The notes beneath the pieces were generated by a model. The model saw nothing but the letters and a program-made list of their open reading frames with translations. It did no database searches and was not told the DNA's origin. The position numbers and the translations under genes were made by a program. A stretch of DNA of 11,392 bases from Methanolinea sp. UBA473 (GTDB taxonomy: Archaea > Halobacteriota > Methanomicrobia > Methanomicrobiales > Methanospirillaceae). Below are positions 7,266 through 11,392 of this stretch, piece by piece. The stretch is taken from positions 975-12,366 of the forward strand of contig DAEV01000027.1 of the NCBI GenBank assembly GCA_002509495.1, read 5' to 3'. The first letter of the stretch is position 1, and each line of letters opens with the position of its first letter.

Positions 7266-7292
7266 GAAAATGGCTCCGCCTTTTTCATTTTG
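7266..7292 (+). terminator. Second, similar hairpin and T-rich tail
   Basis: Stem 7266-7274 (GAAAATGGC) pairs with 7278-7286 (GCCTTTTTC) with one mismatch and a three-base loop TCC, followed by ATTTTGT. Its design and its tail (TTTTCATTTT-TATGTT) match the hairpin 65 bases upstream, while the stem bases differ on both arms. Probably a duplicated backup terminator. Confidence 0.55.
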
Positions 7293-7303
7293 TATGTTTG
7301 TGT

Positions 7304-7333
7304 CTCGATGAGAATCATGTGGTTTTCTTCGAG
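7304..7333. repeat. 12-bp stem-loop in the gap
   Basis: CTCGA (7304-7308) pairs with TCGAG (7329-7333). After one T-T mismatch, GAGAATC (7310-7316) pairs with GGTTTTC (7321-7327) around the loop ATGT. The inner part resembles the GAAAATCAC/GTGGTTTTC hairpin upstream. There is no T-run after it, so it is not an obvious terminator. It may be part of a small structured RNA. Confidence 0.4.
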
Positions 7334-7423
7334 GGGGAGGATAATTACTCCGTCGTATCGATGGCCGTTTGATCCGAAAACCCGGTTCTGCACAAACCGG
7401 CCGCGTTCATTTGTAAGAAGATG

Positions 7424-7429
7424 AAAAAA
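7424..7429 (-). terminator. Oligo-T terminator after the Isf-type gene
   Basis: A6 on the plus strand reads TTTTTT on the minus strand, seven bases after the flavoprotein stop codon. Oligo-T alone is a sufficient archaeal termination signal. It closes the three-gene minus-strand unit. Confidence 0.5.
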
Positions 7430-7435
7430 GGGAAT

Positions 7436-7987
7436 TTAATCGTGGGGTTTGAGAAGCTCAACAATCTTATCTCCTATCTCGCTGGCCCTGCGCATCGCAT
7501 TCTTGTCGCGGAGCACATCCCCTTCCAGGTACCCCCTCCCCTTGACCCACCCTAGGTAGGAAAACTCATGCGAGTTTAAGAACCCCTCGAGGGTCTCGAT
7601 GGTCCGGTCACCGCCCTTGTTGGCGCAGACGGAGACCGCTACCGCTTTCCGCCCGGCCAGTTGCCGCTGGTGATAGAGTGAATAACTCCGGTCGATGAAG
7701 TTCTTGAGATGACCGCAGACATCGAAGTAGTAGGTGGGCGAGCCGATTACCAGCACCTCGCAATCCATTATCTGCTGGATGATCTCCGCCCAGTCATCGT
7801 TTTGCACCACGCATCCGCCTTTCTCCTTGCATTTCTCACACCCGAGGCAGGGCTTGATCTCCTTGCCTGCGAGGGAGACGAACTCGGTGGGGAGTCCGGC
7901 CTTCTCGCACCGTTCCAGGACTGCTCTGACCAGCAGTGCGGTATTGCCATCCTTCCGCATGCTTCCCGATATTCCAAGCACCGTCAT
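7436..7987 (-). CDS. isf: Iron-sulfur flavoprotein (Isf-type, NADPH-dependent FMN reductase fold)
   Basis: Small redox protein binding FMN and a [4Fe-4S] cluster, 183 aa. The FMN phosphate loop GSMRKDGNTALL is at about 8-19. The compact cysteine motif CLGCEKCKEKGGC (C47, C50, C53, C59; CX2CX2CX5C) matches the Isf family first studied in Methanosarcina. GSPTYYFDVCGHLKNFIDR at about 82-100 is the second flavin loop. Isf proteins accept electrons from ferredoxin and can reduce O2 or H2O2; that activity here is inference. The ATG at 7987 follows the upstream DUF123 stop by 18 bases. A GGATAGG further upstream, overlapping that stop, could be its ribosome site. Last gene of a three-gene unit, followed by an oligo-T. 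Confidence 0.9.
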   Translation of the reverse strand: MTVLGISGSMRKDGNTALLVRAVLERCEKAGLPTEFVSLAGKEIKPCLGCEKCKEKGGCVVQNDDWAEIIQQIMDCEVLVIGSPTYYFDVCGHLKNFIDRSYSLYHQRQLAGRKAVAVSVCANKGGDRTIETLEGFLNSHEFSYLGWVKGRGYLEGDVLRDKNAMRRASEIGDKIVELLKPHD

Positions 7988-8005
7988 GAATGTATACTCG
8001 CGTTC

Positions 8006-8440
8006 CTATCCTTTGATAGTTTTGCTACAGGGTGTGAGGGATAAGGAGGCCATCGCTCCGGCAATACCCTCCCCCGGATGCCGGGGAGAGAAGAAGAGGT
8101 GGGAAGTACATCTGCAATCGCTGCACCCGAATCCAGGGACAGGAATCCCGGGAAGCAGGGTTGCCAGCCGGCATTCGAGCGGTTCCAGGGTCCCGGCGCA
8201 CACTACCGAATCAATCCGGAACCGGGGGGACCTTAGCAGGTAATCGATGTGCCAGCGCGGCCCCCGGCCTTCCCCCCGGGCGAACGCCAGGTGCCTCGAA
8301 ACACGGGAAAGGCCCCCGGGTCCCTGCGCGGAACCCACATATATGTGGAATCCGGCAGGAAACCAGAGGTTGCCGAGAGCCCCGATCGATACGAAGACAG
8401 GGCGGTTCTCAAGGATCAGGCAGTAAATCCCCTTATCCAT
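8006..8440 (-). CDS. DUF123 / GIY-YIG-like nuclease-family protein
   Basis: 144 aa. Recognised by GIYCLIL (4-10), FPAGFHIYVGSAQGPGGL (27-44), RHLAF (49-53), PRWHIDYLL (61-69) and the Cys-rich end GFGCSDCRCTSHLF (103-116; C106, C109, C111). This order is that of archaeal DUF123, which is grouped with GIY-YIG folds: the GIY and IYVG elements are both visible. Activity is unknown, and the cysteines and histidines suggest metal binding. The last 27 residues form an extra tail beyond the domain. Its ATG overlaps the end of the upstream hydrolase gene by 8 bases, and no good ribosome site is seen, so translation is probably coupled. Part of the hydrolase/DUF123/Isf unit. Confidence 0.85.
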   Translation of the reverse strand: MDKGIYCLILENRPVFVSIGALGNLWFPAGFHIYVGSAQGPGGLSRVSRHLAFARGEGRGPRWHIDYLLRSPRFRIDSVVCAGTLEPLECRLATLLPGIPVPGFGCSDCRCTSHLFFSPRHPGEGIAGAMASLSLTPCSKTIKG

Positions 8441-9035
8441 AGCTGAGATTCAGCAACTCCAGCGCGCCGGCGATATGTGCGTTTCCCCCATGAAGGGTGG
8501 GTAAGCCATGGCCCGGATAGAGCTCCTCCACCTCGAGGTCTGCCAGGCGGCGGAGGGAGGCGAGGAGGGCGTCCCGGCTCCCCCCAGGGAAGTCGAACCG
8601 GCCGAATCCGCCATCGGTAAAGACAGTATCCCCCGATATAAGGGCCTGGTCCTTCTCGCGGTAGAGGCAGATGCTCCCGGGGGTGTGACCGGGGGTGTGA
8701 AGAACCACAAGATCCCCCACCCTGCTCCCCTCCTCGAGCTCCCGGTCCGGGACAAGCCCCGGCGACCTGGCTCCGAAATGCATTGCGAGGGAAGCAGTCT
8801 CGGAAGAGAGCCCCTTGGCATCGAGCCGGTGAATGGAGACCCTGGCTCCGGTAACACCGGCGATCTCTTTGAGATATGCGATGTGGTCGAAGTGGCAGTG
8901 AGTGAGGACGATCTCTTCAATCTGGTCGAATGAGTCCTGAAGAGAGATGGGCAGGACGCCTGCATCCACAAGCACCCCCCCAATCAGGTACGAGTTCCCG
9001 AGATACGATTCCCCGGGGATCCAGCGCACAGGCAT
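8433..9035 (-). CDS. Metallo-beta-lactamase-fold hydrolase (glyoxalase II-like)
   Basis: 200 aa, first gene of a minus-strand unit. Metal ligands are all visible: THCHFDH (H46, H48, D50, H51), HTPGHTPGS (H117), SGDTVF (D136) and YPGHG (H176). This is a complete two-metal site of the glyoxalase II / general MBL hydrolase class. The substrate cannot be told from sequence; thioester or other ester hydrolysis is likely, and it lacks the flavodoxin domain of flavodiiron proteins. The ATG at 9035 has no ribosome site, consistent with a short or absent leader. It diverges from thiC across 35 bases, so the two promoters must overlap. The protein's third partner in the unit is a redox flavoprotein, hinting at a detoxification role, which is inference. 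Confidence 0.92.
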   Translation of the reverse strand: MPVRWIPGESYLGNSYLIGGVLVDAGVLPISLQDSFDQIEEIVLTHCHFDHIAYLKEIAGVTGARVSIHRLDAKGLSSETASLAMHFGARSPGLVPDRELEEGSRVGDLVVLHTPGHTPGSICLYREKDQALISGDTVFTDGGFGRFDFPGGSRDALLASLRRLADLEVEELYPGHGLPTLHGGNAHIAGALELLNLSYG

Positions 9036-9039
9036 GCAG

Positions 9040-9050
9040 AATAATAAGTA
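9040..9050 (+). promoter_or_regulatory. TATA box of thiC, leaderless spacing
   Basis: AATAATAAGTA forms the only AT-rich block in the 35-base gap. Its centre is about 26 bases before the ATG at 9071, so transcription should start at the start codon. No room is left for a TPP riboswitch between promoter and gene. Confidence 0.55.
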
Positions 9051-9070
9051 TCCCCACCCAAATGTGTGTT

Positions 9071-10345
9071 ATGCCCACCCTGATCCAGGAGTGCCTCGCC
9101 GGGATCCCGGCAAGCGTGGAGACTGTCGCCCGGGAGGAGGGGATCCCTCCGCGCCAGGCCGCCCGTTCTGTGGCGCGGGGCAGAATGGTCGTCCCTGCCA
9201 ATCCCCGAAGAAGCTGCCGGGTTTGCGGGATCGGGGAATCGTGCCGGGTAAAAGTGAACGTCAATATAGGCACCTCCGGGGAGCGGTGCGACCCCGAGAT
9301 GGAAGAGGCCAAGGCCAGGGCGGCTCTGGCGAACGGTGCGGATACTTTAATGGACCTCTCCACCGGGGGGGACCTGCCGGCTATCCGCCGTCGCATCCTC
9401 TCCCTCGATGTCCCGGTCGGAACTGTACCTGTCTACGAGGCCGTTCGCAGGGCGGGGAATGCTGCCGACGTGGACGGTGACACGCTGTTCTCGGTCATCC
9501 GGGAACACTGCCGCGACGGTGTGGACTTCCTCACGCTCCACTGCGGAGTGAACCTTGATGCGGTATCCGCGCTCCGTTCCGACCCCCGGACCATGCAGGT
9601 CGTCTCACGTGGAGGGGCCTTCCACGTCGCAATGATGATCCAGCGCGAGGAAGAAAATCCACTTTATGCCGAGTTCGACTACCTCCTGGAGATCCTTGCG
9701 GAGTACGGCGTGGTGGCAAGCCTGGGGGACGGGATGCGCCCGGGCTGCCTTCAGGACGCGGACAGGCATGCGAAGATGATGGAGTACCTGACGCTCGGCC
9801 GGCTGGCCAACCGGGCCCTCGATGCCGGAGTCCAGAGGATGATCGAAGGGCCGGGCCATATCCCCCTGAATCAGATCGAATATAATATCCGGGTCATCAA
9901 GGAGGTCACCAACGATGCGCCGCTTTACCTCCTGGGACCGCTGGTGACCGACCTTGCACCCGGGTACGACCATGTCGTATCTGCCATCGGCGGGGCCGTA
10001 GCCTGCATGCACGGAGCCGACTTCCTCTGCATGGTCTCACCGAGCGAGCATCTCGCACTTCCCCTGGTCGACGACATTGTGGAGGGAACCCGGACAGCGA
10101 AAATTGCTGCCCATATAGGGGACATCTCCCGAACCAGGGAGGGGTTCCGGATGCCCCGGGAGATCCGGATGGCAGAGGCCCGCCATCACCTGGACTGGGA
10201 GCAGCAATTCAAACTGGCCCTGTATGGTGAGAATGCAAGGGCCATTCACCGGAGAGACGGCGATCTCGAGACATGCTCAATGTGCGGGGACCTCTGCGCC
10301 ATGAAACTGGTGCAGGAGATCTTTACAAAAGAGAAGAAGAAATAG
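9071..10345 (+). CDS. thiC: Phosphomethylpyrimidine synthase ThiC (thiamin biosynthesis)
   Basis: Radical SAM enzyme that rearranges aminoimidazole ribotide into hydroxymethylpyrimidine phosphate for thiamin. 424 aa from the ATG at 9071, the short archaeal/anaerobe form. Seen: NIGTSG (about 68-73), GADTLMDLSTGGD (about 93-105), TLHCGV, VSRGGAF, EGPGHIPLNQI, GPLVTDLAPGYDH, GADFLCMVSPSEHLALP, and the C-terminal cluster motif CSMCGDLC. The cluster cysteines are spaced CX2CX3C, one residue shorter than the CX2CX4C of the studied bacterial enzymes. Start choice: the frame is open upstream, but 9071 matches the usual N-terminus (an acidic helix, then EGIPP and GRMVVPAN) and the TATA spacing; ATG 9062 is an alternative. 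Divergent from the hydrolase; a T6 follows the stop. Confidence 0.95.
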   Translation: MPTLIQECLAGIPASVETVAREEGIPPRQAARSVARGRMVVPANPRRSCRVCGIGESCRVKVNVNIGTSGERCDPEMEEAKARAALANGADTLMDLSTGGDLPAIRRRILSLDVPVGTVPVYEAVRRAGNAADVDGDTLFSVIREHCRDGVDFLTLHCGVNLDAVSALRSDPRTMQVVSRGGAFHVAMMIQREEENPLYAEFDYLLEILAEYGVVASLGDGMRPGCLQDADRHAKMMEYLTLGRLANRALDAGVQRMIEGPGHIPLNQIEYNIRVIKEVTNDAPLYLLGPLVTDLAPGYDHVVSAIGGAVACMHGADFLCMVSPSEHLALPLVDDIVEGTRTAKIAAHIGDISRTREGFRMPREIRMAEARHHLDWEQQFKLALYGENARAIHRRDGDLETCSMCGDLCAMKLVQEIFTKEKKK

Positions 10346-10350
10346 GACTA

Positions 10351-10356
10351 TTTTTT
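10351..10356 (+). terminator. Oligo-T terminator after thiC
   Basis: Six T in a row begin five bases after the thiC stop codon, typical of archaeal oligo-T termination. The convergent 2H phosphoesterase gene ends about 45 bases further on. Confidence 0.5.
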
Positions 10357-10400
10357 CAGGAGGCCTGCTCTCCAGACCCGCCTGTCTCTTCCTTCTGGAA

Positions 10401-11030
10401 CTACTCTCCCTCCTTGATTTTTTCGCCCCAGAGACGGAGGATCTGAAAATCACGCATCCGCGTCGCCCTGGAGAGCGCCTGTGCCCGTGTCAGCATCCGT
10501 TGCTGAACAAAATCGTATTCGCAGACGATCTTTGAATTCCCAAGAAGGGTCGCCCGGATCGGGTGGTGCCGGTAGACGACAGGTTCCTGCTTCCTGAAAT
10601 GCCATTGTATTCTCCGGTACGTGAGCCAGTCGAGTTTCATCGCGAGCGTAGCGTGGAACCGGAAGTCTTCGGCAGGAACAAGATCATAGTCCCGCAACGA
10701 GCAGTACGGGGAGATAGCCTTGGCCAGCCGGCACCGGAACTGTTTCAGGCTCTCATCAGGAGTAATCGTGACAAAGACGACCCGTGTATCGTCGAAAAAC
10801 CCATAGCCCCCGACATTATAATTCAGTTTCTTCCCGTGGTCCAGGCATACGCGGGTGAAATCCCCGACCAGTTTCTTCTCCTCGCCTGTAGAAAAAGGCC
10901 CGGCCAGCGTGATGTGCGGAGCCACAAGCTTATTCCCAAGGTTAAATTTTTCCCGCAACTGCTCGCTGAGCGTGTGGATCTGCTCTTTCACCGGGCCCAT
11001 CAGGCGGATGTCGATCAGGTAGCGGGTCAT
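10401..11030 (-). CDS. 2H phosphoesterase (2'-5' RNA ligase family)
   Basis: 209 aa with the two HxT motifs of the 2H superfamily: PHITLAGPF (H39, T41) and FHATLAM (H126, T128). Members act on 2',3'-cyclic or 2'-5' phosphodiester bonds in RNA; the archaeal RNA 2',3'-cyclic phosphodiesterase ThpR is one such enzyme. The second motif reads HATL rather than HITL or HVTL, a tolerated variant. A C-terminal extension of about 40 residues, rich in Arg, follows the usual domain, so this may be a separate branch rather than ThpR itself. The ATG at 11030 has AAGGGAA right before it (short spacing). An AT-rich block near 11084-11092 could be its TATA box. It converges with thiC and has no visible partner gene. 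Confidence 0.87.
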   Translation of the reverse strand: MTRYLIDIRLMGPVKEQIHTLSEQLREKFNLGNKLVAPHITLAGPFSTGEEKKLVGDFTRVCLDHGKKLNYNVGGYGFFDDTRVVFVTITPDESLKQFRCRLAKAISPYCSLRDYDLVPAEDFRFHATLAMKLDWLTYRRIQWHFRKQEPVVYRHHPIRATLLGNSKIVCEYDFVQQRMLTRAQALSRATRMRDFQILRLWGEKIKEGE

Positions 11031-11102
11031 TTCCCTTACCAGAATTCAGGAGCCGGCCCGGTAACCGCAAGCCCGTGGTCCGGGAAATTTTTCGAGTTTT
11101 TA

Positions 11103-11294
11103 TCATTCATTCTGGTTTGCGTCTCCAAAACGAAATAACCGGGAGCATCTCATTTCCCCCGGCCTGATATCGGCCATGAAAGTGAGTTCCTGGTACCTGT
11201 TTTTCAGATCCGGCTCAGTAATCATTTTGGTTATTGTCTTATGACCTCCATGAGTTTCACCAGGGTTGATAATCAGATCTATCAGGGCTTCCAC
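11103..11294 (-). CDS. Doubtful short frame, possibly a gene remnant
   Basis: 63 codons from a GTG at 11294; the frame is open further back to a stop at 11385-11387 but contains no ATG there. The translation is mixed and mildly amphipathic with no motif I recognise. Third-base composition is clearly less GC-rich than in the neighbours, and there is no ribosome site. It could be the decayed end of a gene lost by rearrangement, or non-coding sequence. The surrounding region 11031-11392 is AT-richer, with T-runs at 11332-11338 and 11372-11377 and nothing else I can name. Confidence 0.22.
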   Translation of the reverse strand: MEALIDLIINPGETHGGHKTITKMITEPDLKNRYQELTFMADIRPGEMRCSRLFRFGDANQNE

Positions 11295-11392
11295 AAATTC
11301 AACGAGCCTGGCACAGTCAGTGATATCCGGTGTTTTTTTGGTATGGGTTGTTGTGGTCTTCAGTCCGGCAATTTTTTGGTTGTGTCACAAGA

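Larger units (their letters stand above)
7184..7435. other. 252-base structured intergenic gap
   Basis: No convincing gene. The gap between the second cofH and the Isf-type gene holds, in order: a small palindrome TTTTCGAACGAAAA (7192-7205), a GAAAA...TTTTC hairpin with T-run (7201-7230), GACCGC-ATT-GCGGTC (7236-7250), a second GAAAA...TTTTC hairpin with T-rich tail (7266-7292), a longer stem-loop (7304-7333) and CCGGTT...AACCGG (7382-7400). The first two large hairpins terminate the cofH message; the rest is unexplained and could be a small RNA or remnants of repeated terminators. Confidence 0.6.

Noticed and set aside
7301..7400. Box C/D guide RNA in the gap after the second cofH
   Set aside because: GATGAG resembles a C box, but I found no proper paired C/D and C'/D' boxes at the right spacing.
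9036..9070. TPP riboswitch upstream of thiC
   Set aside because: The whole gap is only 35 bases and is occupied by the TATA-like box, so a riboswitch cannot fit.
1..11392. tRNA, rRNA, CRISPR array, insertion sequence, phage or defence genes
   Set aside because: I saw no direct repeat arrays, cloverleaf sequences, transposase or nuclease-helicase motifs; nearly all of the window is accounted for by ordinary chromosomal genes.

Overview
The window looks like chromosome of a moderately GC-rich methanogenic archaeon, most likely order Methanomicrobiales. The reasons are an archaeal family D polymerase small subunit, an archaeal/ER-type signal peptidase, two tandem CofH paralogues for coenzyme F420, an iron-sulfur flavoprotein of the methanogen Isf type, archaeal TATA boxes and oligo-T terminators. 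The genus cannot be fixed from the sequence. I see no phage, transposon, CRISPR, tRNA or rRNA.

Layout. 1-1952 (-): membrane pyrophosphatase HppA, cut by the window edge just before its C-terminus. 1953-2069: its promoter region, with a 9-bp inverted repeat and two CACGTG boxes. 2070-3473 (-): DNA polymerase II (PolD) small subunit. 3474-3632: divergent promoter region. 3633-4493 (+) signal peptidase I, closely followed by 4505-5593 (+) the first CofH. 5663-5968 (-): small DUF1805 protein inserted against the direction of the CofH pair. 6050-7183 (+): second CofH. 7184-7435: a 252-base gap packed with hairpins, including two look-alike terminator hairpins. 7436-9035 (-): three closely packed genes, transcribed in the order metallo-beta-lactamase-fold hydrolase, DUF123 (GIY-YIG-like) protein, Isf-type flavoprotein. 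9071-10345 (+): ThiC, divergent from the hydrolase across only 35 bases and apparently leaderless. 10401-11030 (-): 2H phosphoesterase (2'-5' RNA ligase family). 11031-11392: AT-richer end with only a doubtful short frame.

How it fits together. Most of the window is housekeeping: ion pumping driven by pyrophosphate, replication/proofreading, protein secretion, F420 and thiamin cofactor synthesis. I found no defence system or clearly new multigene system. The points most worth a second look are the two CofH paralogues, each departing from the family consensus at a different active-site-region motif; the structured gap after the second CofH; the inverted repeat immediately upstream of the hppA TATA box; and the small hydrolase/DUF123/Isf operon of unknown joint purpose.
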